A DNA stretch of 37,910 bases from an uncultured Pelagibacteraceae bacterium (GTDB taxonomy: Bacteria; Pseudomonadota; Alphaproteobacteria; Pelagibacterales; Pelagibacteraceae): NCBI GenBank assembly GCA_902607525.1, contig CACLKK010000007.1, positions 1 through 37,910 of the forward strand, given 5' to 3'. Below the pieces are notes generated by a model that was not told where the DNA came from, made no database searches, and saw only the letters and a program-made list of their open reading frames with translations. Shown in pieces: positions 26,217 to 34,961 of the stretch. The first letter of the stretch is position 1. Every line of letters starts with the position of its first letter. Both the position numbers and the translations under genes were made by a program.

Positions 26217-27902
26217 TTAAACAGTTTTTACTTTTGTTCCTCTCATAATTACCCATTGTTGTGCAATAGTTAATATGTTGTTCACTGTCCAATAGACCAC
26301 CAGTCCCGAAGGAAAAGGAGCTAAAATAATTGTTAAAAACAAAGGAAAGAACATAAAAATCTTTGCTTGAATAGGATCTGGAGGAGTAGGATTTAATTTT
26401 TGCTGAACATACATGCTTAGACCCATTAATATTGGCCACGCCCCTATCATTAAGAAAGTTGGTGGATCCCAAGGAATTAAACCAAATAAATTAAAAATAG
26501 AAGTTGGGTCTCTTTCAGATAAATCTTTTATCCAACCAAAAAAAGGCTGATGCCTCATTTCTAAAGTAACATAAAGCATTTTATAAATTGCAAAAAAGAA
26601 TGGGATTTGTATTAAAACGGGCAAACATCCAGAAATTGGATTTACTTTTTCTCTTTTATAAAGAGACATCATTTCTTGCTGCAATTTAACCTTATCGTCT
26701 TTATGTAACTCTTTAAGTCTAATCATTTCTGGTTGAAGTATTTTCATTTTTGCCATTGATTTAAAGGAATAATTTGCGAGTGGAAAAAATATTAATCTAA
26801 CTAATGCAGTAATAATAACTATTGCAAAACCAAAGTTTCCGGTTAATTTGAAAAAATAATCGATCACAAAAAACAGAGGTTTTGTAAAGAAATAGAACCA
26901 GCCCCAATCTATCGCTAAATCAAATTTTTCTATTTTTAATTGTTCAGCATAACCATCAATAACAGCAACTTCTTTAGCTGCTACAAAAGCATTTATATTG
27001 TTAGTAATAGAATTGCCGGGATTAAGAATCTTTGGATTTTTTATTATATAATTGGCTCTGTATTTTTCATTTTTAGCTACAAACTCTGCTTTAAATTCAT
27101 TTCCTTTTTCCGGAACTATTGCAGTTAGCCAATATTTATCCGTAATACCCAACCAACCTTTTGAGCTATTGATAGTAAACTTTTCTTTTTCAATATCATC
27201 ATAATCTTCTTCTACAAGCTCTTCTCCAAACACTCCAAGAAAACCTTCGTGCAAAATGTATATTTGCATTCCCTCAGGCTTACCACCTCGAGTAATTTGT
27301 GCGTATGGGTAGAATTGAAAGGATTTATTTGAATTATTTTTTATACCTTGTGTAATTTTAAATAAAAACTTTTCATCTAGTTCAATTTTTTTTGTAAAAA
27401 TTAAACCCTCACCATTATCCCACTCGATTGTAACAGGATTATTTGGCGTTAGAGTACTATTTCCTTTAACTTTCCAAATTGTATCACCTAGTGGTAATTT
27501 TATCTTTTCATTTCCACCTGATGCCCAACCCGTTTCAATAAAATATTCTTCTGGAGAATTTTTTGGATTTAAAAAAATTACTTTGTTTTCACTGTTTAAA
27601 GATTCTTTGTAATTTTTGAAAATAATATCATCTATAATTGCTCCTTGTAATGATATTGATCCTTTAATATTTTCGTTTTCAACTTTTATTCTTTTTGTAT
27701 CACCCATCAATTCATCTCTTGTAATTTCGTTTACTAAATTTTTTTGACCTTCATCGATTGAAGGAGAAGAGGCATCTTCATTTTTTGTTATTTGCTTTTC
27801 TTCCGATGATTGTTCAACAATAGGAGCTTCAAAAAAAGTTCCCCAAAAAACTAATACTATTGTGGAAAGTATAACTGCCAACAAAACATTTCTTGTTTCC
27901 AT
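26217..27902 (-). CDS. yidC: Membrane protein insertase YidC
   Basis: 561 residues. It inserts and folds inner-membrane proteins with or without SecYEG. An N-terminal helix (6-24) is followed by the large periplasmic domain (about 50-335) and the conserved insertase core of five membrane segments (about 350-550), with YKREKVNPISGCLPVLIQIP and FPSGLVVYWTVNNI as family hallmarks. yidD is immediately upstream with no gap. Confidence 0.97.
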   Translation of the reverse strand: METRNVLLAVILSTIVLVFWGTFFEAPIVEQSSEEKQITKNEDASSPSIDEGQKNLVNEITRDELMGDTKRIKVENENIKGSISLQGAIIDDIIFKNYKESLNSENKVIFLNPKNSPEEYFIETGWASGGNEKIKLPLGDTIWKVKGNSTLTPNNPVTIEWDNGEGLIFTKKIELDEKFLFKITQGIKNNSNKSFQFYPYAQITRGGKPEGMQIYILHEGFLGVFGEELVEEDYDDIEKEKFTINSSKGWLGITDKYWLTAIVPEKGNEFKAEFVAKNEKYRANYIIKNPKILNPGNSITNNINAFVAAKEVAVIDGYAEQLKIEKFDLAIDWGWFYFFTKPLFFVIDYFFKLTGNFGFAIVIITALVRLIFFPLANYSFKSMAKMKILQPEMIRLKELHKDDKVKLQQEMMSLYKREKVNPISGCLPVLIQIPFFFAIYKMLYVTLEMRHQPFFGWIKDLSERDPTSIFNLFGLIPWDPPTFLMIGAWPILMGLSMYVQQKLNPTPPDPIQAKIFMFFPLFLTIILAPFPSGLVVYWTVNNILTIAQQWVIMRGTKVKTV

Positions 27903-28154
27903 TTATTTTTTCCTTTTTTTTAAATTTGGCACTGGATCAAATCCACTTCTTCCACCTAAAATTTTAATTGGGTGGCATCTTAAAATTCTTTTTGTACCTA
28001 AAATTAAACCTTTAAAGAAACCATTCAGTTTTAATGAATCTATAAAGTACTCTGAGCAAGTAGGAAGATATCTACAGTTTGATGGAAAATAAGGCGAAAT
28101 AAAATATTTATAAAATTTAATAATTATAATTAAAGCATTGCTTAATAATTTCAT
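27903..28154 (-). CDS. yidD: Membrane protein insertion efficiency factor YidD
   Basis: 83 residues. It has the YidD pattern: an amphipathic N-terminal helix, FISPYFPSNCRYLPTCSEY with two cysteines, a central IDSLKLNGFFKGLILGTKRILRCHP segment, and the GFDPVP C-terminus. It assists YidC-dependent insertion. It lies between rnpA (two bases) and yidC (directly adjoining) as in most bacteria. Confidence 0.96.
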   Translation of the reverse strand: MKLLSNALIIIIKFYKYFISPYFPSNCRYLPTCSEYFIDSLKLNGFFKGLILGTKRILRCHPIKILGGRSGFDPVPNLKKRKK

Positions 28155-28156
28155 AA

Positions 28157-28510
28157 TTAATTACCTGTTTGTCTTATCTTTTTAAAAGTTTCATTTACTT
28201 CATTAAGAACATTCTCGAATTTATCTTTGTATACATTATTTTTTCCAAAAATTACATAAGTGTAGTTTAAGTCAATTAGCTGCTTTTTTTTCGAAATTTT
28301 TTGTACAGCATACTTTAGTTTTCGTTTTATTCTATTTCTAACTACAGCGTTCCCTATATTTTTTTTCATTACAAAACTTATATTTAGGCATTTGTTGAAA
28401 TTTGTTAAATTTTTATCAAAATATATTGTAAAATATTTTGTATTAAGCCTTTTCTTTTTTAAAATTTTTAAAAAGTCTTTGTTGCGATTTAGGCTCTTAA
28501 ATTTGATCAT
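28157..28510 (-). CDS. rnpA: Ribonuclease P protein component
   Basis: 117 residues, very basic. It binds RNase P RNA and helps 5' tRNA maturation. The RNR box is visible as GNAVVRNRIKRKLKYAVQ (about 53-70). It is preceded by rpmH with 14 bases between, the usual rpmH-rnpA order. The RNA subunit gene is not in this window. Confidence 0.96.
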   Translation of the reverse strand: MIKFKSLNRNKDFLKILKKKRLNTKYFTIYFDKNLTNFNKCLNISFVMKKNIGNAVVRNRIKRKLKYAVQKISKKKQLIDLNYTYVIFGKNNVYKDKFENVLNEVNETFKKIRQTGN

Positions 28511-28524
28511 TTCGAAAACTTAAT

Positions 28525-28659
28525 TTAAGCAGATATTCTTTTTCTTCCTTTTACTCTTCGTCTCGCAAGGGTTTTTCTGCCACCTTTAGTTTTCATTCTG
28601 GACCTAAACCCGTGTCTTCTTTTTCTTACAATTCGGCTTGGTTGGTATGTTCTTTTCAT
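28525..28659 (-). CDS. rpmH: 50S ribosomal protein L34
   Basis: A 44-codon reading frame encodes [19 protein letters not shown] followed by [20 protein letters not shown] and KRISA. This is the full, typical L34 length. It heads the rpmH-rnpA-yidD-yidC operon. On the minus strand TGTACT (28723-28718) and TATAAC (28700-28695), 17 bp apart, could be its promoter. Confidence 0.98.
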   Translation of the reverse strand: MKRTYQPSRIVRKRRHGFRSRMKTKGGRKTLARRRVKGRKRISA

Positions 28660-28705
28660 AAAATTTATTTAGTTCTTCTTAAAATTTTTTGATAGTTATA
28701 GGTAA

Positions 28706-28723
28706 TAAGTACATATAAGTACA
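28706..28723. repeat. Tandem TAAGTACA direct repeat in divergent promoter region
   Basis: TAAGTACA occurs at 28706-28713 and 28716-28723, a period of exactly 10 bp, about one helical turn. The GTAC cores are also palindromic. It lies between rpmH and the TVP38-type gene and overlaps putative promoters for both, so it is a candidate protein-binding site. Confidence 0.45.
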
Positions 28724-28738
28724 GTTAAAAATTGATTT

Positions 28739-29464
28739 ATGAATTTAAACTCTTTGAAATTTAAACTTATTTTGGGAATAACTTATTTAGCTATACTTTC
28801 AATTGGTTTGTATTTTTTATTTACTGCGATCGATATAAAAGATTTAATGAGTTATGAATTTATAAGATCAAATAAAGATATTATTCTAGAGTACAAAAGT
28901 GAAAATTTTTTATTTCTGTCTGTTGTCTTTTTTATTTTTAGTATAATTTGGGTTCTTCTATTAGGATTTGCAGTGCCCCTGTTAGTATTTTCAGGTTTTG
29001 TTTTTGGTAAATGGTGGGGAATACTAATAGTACTGACGGCAACAACAATTGGTGCAGCTTTCTTATATATGCTGGTAGGTTTTTTCTTTCGAGATTCCGT
29101 TAAGGAAAAATTAGCTCCTAAATTTTCTAAGTTGAAAGAATTTTTTATTAAAAATGATATTCTTTATTTTACGAGTTTTAGATTTGTAGGCGGAGGAGGA
29201 GCGCCTTATGCTGTTCAAAATGTTCTTCCAATTTTATTTGATATGCCATTAAAAAATTATATTATTGCTACTTTCATTGGTAGCATGCCCTCGATGTTTG
29301 TAACTGTTGCTTTAGGAAGTGGAATAGAAAAAGTTATAGATGACAATGTGGAATTAAGCATTTATACCATTTTGTTTTCACCTGAAATATATATTCCAAT
29401 AATTGCTTTTTTTACAATTTTAATTATTGCATTTATAATTAAAAAGTTTTACTTGAAACAATAA
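28739..29464 (+). CDS. TVP38/TMEM64 (VTT/DedA-like) membrane protein
   Basis: 241 residues with five or so hydrophobic segments. The VTT-domain hallmarks are present: VPLLVFSGFVFGKWWGILIV near residue 82, then a second reentrant part with FTSFRFVGGGGAPYAVQNVLP near 145 and GSMPSMFVTVALGSGIE near 183. The family includes lipid scramblase-like and undecaprenyl-phosphate carrier proteins, but TVP38-type bacterial members are mostly unassigned. It is six bases before the putative dioxygenase gene. Confidence 0.85.
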   Translation: MNLNSLKFKLILGITYLAILSIGLYFLFTAIDIKDLMSYEFIRSNKDIILEYKSENFLFLSVVFFIFSIIWVLLLGFAVPLLVFSGFVFGKWWGILIVLTATTIGAAFLYMLVGFFFRDSVKEKLAPKFSKLKEFFIKNDILYFTSFRFVGGGGAPYAVQNVLPILFDMPLKNYIIATFIGSMPSMFVTVALGSGIEKVIDDNVELSIYTILFSPEIYIPIIAFFTILIIAFIIKKFYLKQ

Positions 29465-29470
29465 TCTATT

Positions 29471-30166
29471 ATGAAACATATACATTTAGATAAAATAAAA
29501 AGTTTAGAATCTGCTCCTAGAAAAGTTAATATTTTTTCTGAAAAAGAAATAAAAATGATACAGGAGCTCTATCATAGTTTGCCGGAAAGAACATTTAATA
29601 AAAAACAAAATGTTAAAAAAAAAGCATGGGTACAAAATTACAATAAAGAATTAGATAAAATTTACTTTAATAAACTTAAAGATGTATTAGGAGAGTATAA
29701 AATGGATTCTTTAAAGTCAGAAAATGGTGAAGATTATTATGGACTTTTCCATGAAAGTTTTTCTCCTCTACCATTGCATGTAGATTCTGGATTTGATGAA
29801 AATGCAATAATTTATAAACAAGTGATCACACCTTTGAGTCCAATTGGAGATACTATTTTTTTCAAAAAAAGATGGTACGGAAGATCAACAACTTTTACTA
29901 TTGATAAAAATGAATTAGAGTTTAAACCAAAACCTGGTCAAAATGATAGATCTTCCGCACATTTAGGAGACACGGAATTTGATAAAGAAACACATCAAAA
30001 ATATTTAAAACATATAGATATTAATAATCTCAAGGGACTTGAAATTGAAATGATATATAATTGGAAAGTTGGAGACACTCTTATTGTTGATAGAACTCAT
30101 ATTCACTGTGCTTCTTCGAGGATTAATCATAAAAAATTAGGACTAACGACTTTTACTAAAAAATGA
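29471..30166 (+). CDS. Putative Fe(II)/2-oxoglutarate-type oxygenase
   Basis: 231 residues, no firm family recognised. The pattern H103-V-D105 in PLHVDSGFDE, followed by H210 or H212 in DRTHIHCASSR and a nearby R217 or K222, fits the double-stranded beta-helix facial triad HxD...H plus a 2OG-binding basic residue. The QVITPLSP and GDTIFF strands fit between. These enzymes hydroxylate or otherwise oxidise small molecules or proteins. The stop overlaps the FkbM gene start (ATGA), so they may act in the same pathway. The assignment is inference. Confidence 0.55.
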   Translation: MKHIHLDKIKSLESAPRKVNIFSEKEIKMIQELYHSLPERTFNKKQNVKKKAWVQNYNKELDKIYFNKLKDVLGEYKMDSLKSENGEDYYGLFHESFSPLPLHVDSGFDENAIIYKQVITPLSPIGDTIFFKKRWYGRSTTFTIDKNELEFKPKPGQNDRSSAHLGDTEFDKETHQKYLKHIDINNLKGLEIEMIYNWKVGDTLIVDRTHIHCASSRINHKKLGLTTFTKK

Positions 30167-31092
30167 TTAAGTTTGTGTTTTCAAAAATAATAATTGTTAT
30201 TTCAAAAGTTCTTACCGTATTAAGATTGCGCGCCAGAACAGTGAACCAGTTAAATAAATTACGTTCCGAGTCTCATAAAATTGATGACTACAGAGGTAAT
30301 ATTTCTCAACTTATGGGAAATGAGAAACTAGTAGCATTAGATGTTGGTGCCCAGGGTGGTTTTTTTAATGCTAATATTTTTTCAAAAAATTATAACGATT
30401 TTTTTGATCCAATAGTAGTTGAACCGATTCCAGGCGAAGCAAAAAAGCTAGAGGAGCACAATTATAAGGTAATTCCAAATGCACTTTGGAGTACAAATTG
30501 CAAAAAAAAATTGTATATCTTAGGAAAACGTCCGGGTAGCTCTTCAATGTATAAACCTAATAAAAATGCATTCAATCTATATGGCTTTAAAAAAAAGGAC
30601 TTTCAACTATTTGATGTTACTGAAGAAATTGAAGTTGATTGTACAACGATTACAGAAAGTTTAAAAAAATTTAAAATAAAAAATCTTGATTTTTTAAAAA
30701 TTGATACGCAGGGATCAGAATTTGAAATTTTAAAAGGTCTAGGAGAATATTTGCCATTAGTAATGAAAATAGAGGCACAAATCATTCCAATGTATGAAGG
30801 AGTTCCAAATTGGAGTGAGTTAATAAATTATTTATATAGCATCAACTATATTACTTGTGAATGGATAGAAATAGGAAAACATTTAACTCGTACGCCAGCT
30901 GAAATGGATATGATATTTATACCTAACTATTTAACCGAAAGTGGGAAAAAAATAATTTTATCTAGAGAAAAAGAATTTATTAGTTTAATGGTAATTTTTG
31001 GTCAAATTAAGCTATTGCAAGCTATCTCCGAAACATTAAACTTTTCTAAAAATGCAGAATTACAAAAATTAAAAGATAAATTTTTCTATTAA
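30163..31092 (+). CDS. FkbM family methyltransferase
   Basis: 309 residues. The SAM-dependent fold shows at LVALDVGAQGGFF (near residue 62, motif I), VVEPIPGEAKKLEE (acidic end of strand 2), a mid-chain IPNALWS strand, and the FkbM signature LDFLKIDTQGSEFEILKGL (near 175). FkbM enzymes O-methylate sugars, lipids or peptides, and are common in surface-polysaccharide clusters. It overlaps the putative oxygenase gene and is 72 bases before the radical SAM gene. The acceptor substrate is unknown. Confidence 0.88.
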   Translation: MIKFVFSKIIIVISKVLTVLRLRARTVNQLNKLRSESHKIDDYRGNISQLMGNEKLVALDVGAQGGFFNANIFSKNYNDFFDPIVVEPIPGEAKKLEEHNYKVIPNALWSTNCKKKLYILGKRPGSSSMYKPNKNAFNLYGFKKKDFQLFDVTEEIEVDCTTITESLKKFKIKNLDFLKIDTQGSEFEILKGLGEYLPLVMKIEAQIIPMYEGVPNWSELINYLYSINYITCEWIEIGKHLTRTPAEMDMIFIPNYLTESGKKIILSREKEFISLMVIFGQIKLLQAISETLNFSKNAELQKLKDKFFY

Positions 31093-31164
31093 TGAAAATT
31101 TTTATTTTAATTGTTTAAATAGCTTTAGTGTGTTACTTTTTTCTCTTTTTTAAATAGGAAAGAA

Positions 31165-32607
31165 ATGGCAAAGGTTTTATTAGTTAATCCACCTTTTTAT
31201 AGATTGCTAGGATCTCATTATAATGCAAATTCATTGGGTATTGCTTATATAGCATCATATCTAAATAAACGTGGACATGATGCTTGGCTTTATAATGCAG
31301 ACTATGTAAGCGATAAAAATTACGGAAACCTAAAAAAATTATTTCAAAATTTTACAAATTACAAAAATTATTTTAAAGATTTGGATAACCCTTTATGGCA
31401 TGAAGTAAAAGATAAGATCTTACAGTTTAAGCCAGATTGGGTTGGATACACATCGTACACAGCAAACATAAGTGCAATTAAAATTATTTCAGATAAAGTG
31501 CGTGAAGCGAACCCTCATATCAAACAAGTTATTGGAGGAGTCCACGCAACCCTCGATAAAAAAATTTTAAACACATTAACTAGTATTGATTATAGTATTC
31601 AGAGAGAAGGAGAAGAAGCAATGACAGCTCTGGTAGAGAACAAGGATCCAAAAATTATTCCAGGTGTAATTTCAAGAGGAAAAGAATCTTTAATAGATAA
31701 TGGAATAGCGCCCGTAATAAAAGATATTGATAATCTTCCAATGCCGGAGAGAAATAAATTTTGGGGAATTTCAAAGGATGAAAGAAAAAATGTAGACGTT
31801 TCTTATATTAATACTATTAGAGGCTGTCCATATAAGTGCACATATTGCGCGTCTCCTTTTCATTGGGATAGAAAGACGACAAGACTAAGATCTCCTGAAT
31901 CTGTTATAGAGGAAATGAAACTTTTAAAAGAAAAATACTGGGAGGCAACAAAATACGACTATAGCGCGTCTGCCAATATATCTGAAAAAGATTCATTAAA
32001 AATTGAAGATAATACCATAGTATATTTTGTGGATGATGTTTTTACTGTTCATAAAAAACGTGTAAAAAAACTTTTAAGAATGATGATTGACCAAAAACTT
32101 GGCATGAAATGGAAATGCGAAGCTAGAGCGGATCACTTAGACGACGAAATATGCGAGCTAATGGTCGAAGCTGGATGTGAGAGGGTTAAAATAGGGTTTG
32201 AATCTGGAAGTAATAGAATTTTATCTCAAGTTAAAAAACTTGAAACTAGAGAAGAAATGTTAAAAGGAGCGGCCATGTTAAAAAAAGCCGGTGTTCCATT
32301 CTCTGGTTATTTTATGGCAGGATTTCCTGGCGAGACAGATGATGACGTTAAACAAACAATTGATTTTGCTAAAGAAGTGGAGGCTGACTACTATTCTTTA
32401 TCTGTTTTAGCCCCTTACTATGGAACAGAATTATATGATCAATTAATGGCTAATGGCCATGCTCTAGACCAACAACCATGGGAATATTTTTTTCATCAGT
32501 CTCCAAAGCTTATGGTAAATAATAAAATTTCTACAAAAGTACTTCAAGATTTTTTGGCACTTAATGATTTAAATAAAAAGAGTCAAAAAAAACGAGGTTA
32601 CATTTAA
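31165..32607 (+). CDS. Class B-type radical SAM protein with N-terminal B12-binding-like domain
   Basis: 480 residues. Residues 1-190 resemble a cobalamin-binding Rossmann domain (LLVNPPFYR, NSLGIAYIASYLNKRGHD, VIGGVHATL) but lack DxHxxG. The 4Fe-4S cluster cysteines are C221, C225 and C228 in RGCPYKCTYCASP. An insert of roughly 25 residues (about 255-285) precedes YFVDDVFTVHKK. The core continues with FESGSNRIL and GYFMAGFPGETDDD. Such proteins methylate or rearrange unactivated carbons in natural products, lipids and glycans. SD-like AGGAAAG is just before the ATG. Substrate unknown. Confidence 0.9.
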   Translation: MAKVLLVNPPFYRLLGSHYNANSLGIAYIASYLNKRGHDAWLYNADYVSDKNYGNLKKLFQNFTNYKNYFKDLDNPLWHEVKDKILQFKPDWVGYTSYTANISAIKIISDKVREANPHIKQVIGGVHATLDKKILNTLTSIDYSIQREGEEAMTALVENKDPKIIPGVISRGKESLIDNGIAPVIKDIDNLPMPERNKFWGISKDERKNVDVSYINTIRGCPYKCTYCASPFHWDRKTTRLRSPESVIEEMKLLKEKYWEATKYDYSASANISEKDSLKIEDNTIVYFVDDVFTVHKKRVKKLLRMMIDQKLGMKWKCEARADHLDDEICELMVEAGCERVKIGFESGSNRILSQVKKLETREEMLKGAAMLKKAGVPFSGYFMAGFPGETDDDVKQTIDFAKEVEADYYSLSVLAPYYGTELYDQLMANGHALDQQPWEYFFHQSPKLMVNNKISTKVLQDFLALNDLNKKSQKKRGYI

Positions 32608-32627
32608 TAATTTGGATTTTATTATTA

Positions 32628-33773
32628 ATGAGAAAGAAAATACCGCTTTTGCGCTTACCTTATACAAAAAACGAAAGATCATATATTTCCAGGGGATTGC
32701 AAGAAATTTTGAACAGTGGTTTTCTTACAATGTCAAAAAAAGTTACTCATTTTGAGGAGCTTTTTGCAAAATTTATAGGTACTAAATTTGCAGTAGCAGT
32801 AAACAGTGGAACAAGCGCTTTAGAAATTCCTCTTAGGGCATTAGGAGTTAAGGGAAAATCAATTATCATTCCAACCAACACTTTTATGGCTACCCCGCTA
32901 GCAGCACTGCATGCTGGAGCAAAAGTAGTATTTGCGGATATTTCTAGTGAAACTTTATCAATTGATCCCAAAGAAATTGAAAAAAGAATTACTAATAATA
33001 CAGTCGGAGTAATTCCTGTTCACATAGGAGGAATCATATCACCCCAGTGGAGAGAAATAGAAAAGATATGCAAGTCAAATAATTTATTTATACTAGAAGA
33101 CGCAGCTCATGCACATGGCTCAGAAATTAATAATAAAAAAGCAGGAACTTTAGGTATCGCTGCATCATTTTCGTTTTACCCTACCAAAATATTAAATACT
33201 GGCGAAGGTGGAATGATAACTACAAATGATAAATCTCTTTATAAAAAATTTATAACGTTAAGAGATCACGGAAAAGAAAATCCTAAAAAAAATATACATA
33301 CAGATTTAGGTTACAATTGGAGGATGGCAGAAATAACTGCTTTATTTGGTATACAACAAGTAAAAAAAGTTAATAAAATTTTATATGAAAGAAAAAAACA
33401 AGCAGATCTTTATAATAAAATATTAATCAATACTCCAAACTTAAAATTACAAGAAGTTCCTAAACAGCTTAAAAGCTCATATTATAAATATATAGTGTTT
33501 GTTAATAAATCAATCAGAGATAAAATTAAGACAAAAATGCTAAAAAATTTTGGAATTACTTTACCAGGCGAAGTATATAATACACTTTGCCATTCTCAGC
33601 CTGTACTTAAAAAAAATAAAAATTTATTAATTAAAAAAGGAGACCAAAGTTTTAAAAATGCAAAAAAAATATCCTCTGAGCAATTATGTTTACCATTATA
33701 TCCTGGATTAAAAGATGTTGAAATAAAATATGTAGCTCATTGTCTAAAAAAATTGTTAAACGATTTTGCGTAA
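32628..33773 (+). CDS. DegT/DnrJ/EryC1/StrS PLP aminotransferase
   Basis: 381 residues. PLP enzyme that normally transaminates nucleotide-linked keto-sugars. Family motifs: NSGTSALEIPLRALG near 61, IPTNTFMATPLAA near 84, EDAAHAHGSE near 155, and the Schiff-base lysine K187 in SFYPTKILNTGEGGMI. H-bonding DHG and GYNWRMAE motifs follow. It is 20 bases after the radical SAM gene and six bases before the epimerase, so this trio is very likely one transcript. Confidence 0.93.
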   Translation: MRKKIPLLRLPYTKNERSYISRGLQEILNSGFLTMSKKVTHFEELFAKFIGTKFAVAVNSGTSALEIPLRALGVKGKSIIIPTNTFMATPLAALHAGAKVVFADISSETLSIDPKEIEKRITNNTVGVIPVHIGGIISPQWREIEKICKSNNLFILEDAAHAHGSEINNKKAGTLGIAASFSFYPTKILNTGEGGMITTNDKSLYKKFITLRDHGKENPKKNIHTDLGYNWRMAEITALFGIQQVKKVNKILYERKKQADLYNKILINTPNLKLQEVPKQLKSSYYKYIVFVNKSIRDKIKTKMLKNFGITLPGEVYNTLCHSQPVLKKNKNLLIKKGDQSFKNAKKISSEQLCLPLYPGLKDVEIKYVAHCLKKLLNDFA

Positions 33774-33779
33774 TATTAA

Positions 33780-34637
33780 ATGTCTAAAAATATTTTAGTA
33801 ACTGGTGGATGTGGTTTTATTGGAAGCCATATTGTAGATTGTTTGGTAAAAAAAAAATTTAATGTAACTATTTTAGATTTAATTTTACCCAAAAGAAAAG
33901 ATGTTAAATTTATTAAAGGCAGCATTTTAAATAAGCCTTTAGTAGACAAATCATTAAAAAATATTGATTTTGTTTTTCATTTAGCTGCTGTGTCGGATGT
34001 AAATAAAGTAAAAAATATCCCTTCCAAAACAATAGAAACAAATATTATAGGCACGACCAATCTTCTTGAAGCAGCAAGAAAAAAAAAAATAAAAAAGTTT
34101 ATTTTTGCAAGTAGCTATTACTCTTATGGAGATGCTGGGAATTTATATACGACTTCTAAAACAGCTTCAGAGTTAGTAATAAAAAACTATAATTTACTAT
34201 TTGGAATTGAATATACGATTATTAGATACAGCACTGCTTATGGACCAAGAAACAGAAATGTTGATGCAATTTCTATCTTTGTTGATAGAGCTTTAAAAAA
34301 TTTAAATTTAATTATATTAGGAGACGGCAATCAAAAACGTAATTATGTGCACGTTGAGGATCTAGCGAAGGGTTCCATGATTGCTTTAAATAAAAAATCA
34401 AAAAACAAAACTCTTACGTTAACTTCAAAAAAAAGCATAAAAATTATTAGTTTAGCTAAAATTATTCTTAATCTTGCCAAATCTAAATCAAAAATTATTT
34501 TTAATAAAAAAAGAAAACGTTTTGATGATTTTACTTCTAGTGATAAATATTTTATAAAAAAAAAGGATCTATTTGGTTGGAAACCTAAATATAATTTAAA
34601 AACAGGATTGAAACAGTATATTAAAATGTTCTCGTGA
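33780..34637 (+). CDS. NAD-dependent sugar epimerase/dehydratase (extended SDR)
   Basis: 285 residues. The Rossmann motif TGGCGFIGSH is at residues 8-17, and the catalytic Y123-x-x-x-K127 lies in NLYTTSKTASE. The LAAVSDV motif near residue 70 and the YGPRNRN substrate loop near 155 are typical of nucleotide-sugar epimerases such as UDP-glucose 4-epimerase relatives. It is somewhat shorter than the usual 310-330 residues, partly through a shorter region near YYSYGDAG. It ends the cassette; its exact sugar is unknown. Confidence 0.9.
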   Translation: MSKNILVTGGCGFIGSHIVDCLVKKKFNVTILDLILPKRKDVKFIKGSILNKPLVDKSLKNIDFVFHLAAVSDVNKVKNIPSKTIETNIIGTTNLLEAARKKKIKKFIFASSYYSYGDAGNLYTTSKTASELVIKNYNLLFGIEYTIIRYSTAYGPRNRNVDAISIFVDRALKNLNLIILGDGNQKRNYVHVEDLAKGSMIALNKKSKNKTLTLTSKKSIKIISLAKIILNLAKSKSKIIFNKKRKRFDDFTSSDKYFIKKKDLFGWKPKYNLKTGLKQYIKMFS

Positions 34638-34699
34638 AATTAGAATTATCAAGTATTAGGTTTTAGTTAAGCAAGAAATTGCCATATTGTTCAAGTAAC

Positions 34700-34728
34700 T
34701 TGACAATGCAGTAAATAACAAAGTAAAA
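34700..34728 (+). promoter_or_regulatory. Putative promoter of the 34753 gene, overlapping a dyad
   Basis: A perfect -35 hexamer TTGACA (34700-34705) is followed after 17 bp by a weak GTAAAA. The hexamer overlaps an inverted repeat, TTGT-T-CAAGT-A-ACTTG-ACAA (34688-34707), that could be an operator. Confidence 0.3.
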
Positions 34729-34752
34729 GCTAATATCAAAGATGGTAGATTT

Positions 34753-34956
34753 ATGGGCATACATTACGATTACAAATCAAAACGTGGCGAGAGAGCAATG
34801 TTAAAGGAAGCCAAAAGAAAAGCAAGGTTGGCTGCTCGTAGAGCAAAAAGATTAATGTCTCCAGGTTCAGAAACAACCGAAAAAGAAGAAATTAAGACAC
34901 ACGATATTAAAAAGACAATAACATTGGATGATCTTACAAACCCAAGTCAAAAATAA
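34753..34956 (+). CDS. Small basic protein, unknown
   Basis: 67 residues, with a lysine/arginine-rich helix (about residues 9-34, AKRKARLAARRAKRL) followed by a more acidic tail from about 38. I do not recognise the family. The basic helix could bind RNA or DNA or the ribosome. The start is set at 34753; internal M16 (MLKEAKRKA) is a possible shorter start. It precedes another tiny basic protein gene by five bases, then dcd. Confidence 0.6.
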   Translation: MGIHYDYKSKRGERAMLKEAKRKARLAARRAKRLMSPGSETTEKEEIKTHDIKKTITLDDLTNPSQK

Positions 34957-34961
34957 AATGG

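Noticed and set aside
26146-26472. 108-codon minus-strand frame across the yidC-argB junction
   Set aside because: It overlaps the end of yidC and the start of argB in another frame and has no recognisable content.
28660-28738. Chromosome origin near rpmH
   Set aside because: rpmH is next to dnaA and the origin in some bacteria, but no dnaA gene and no clear DnaA boxes (TTATCCACA) are seen in this 79-bp spacer.
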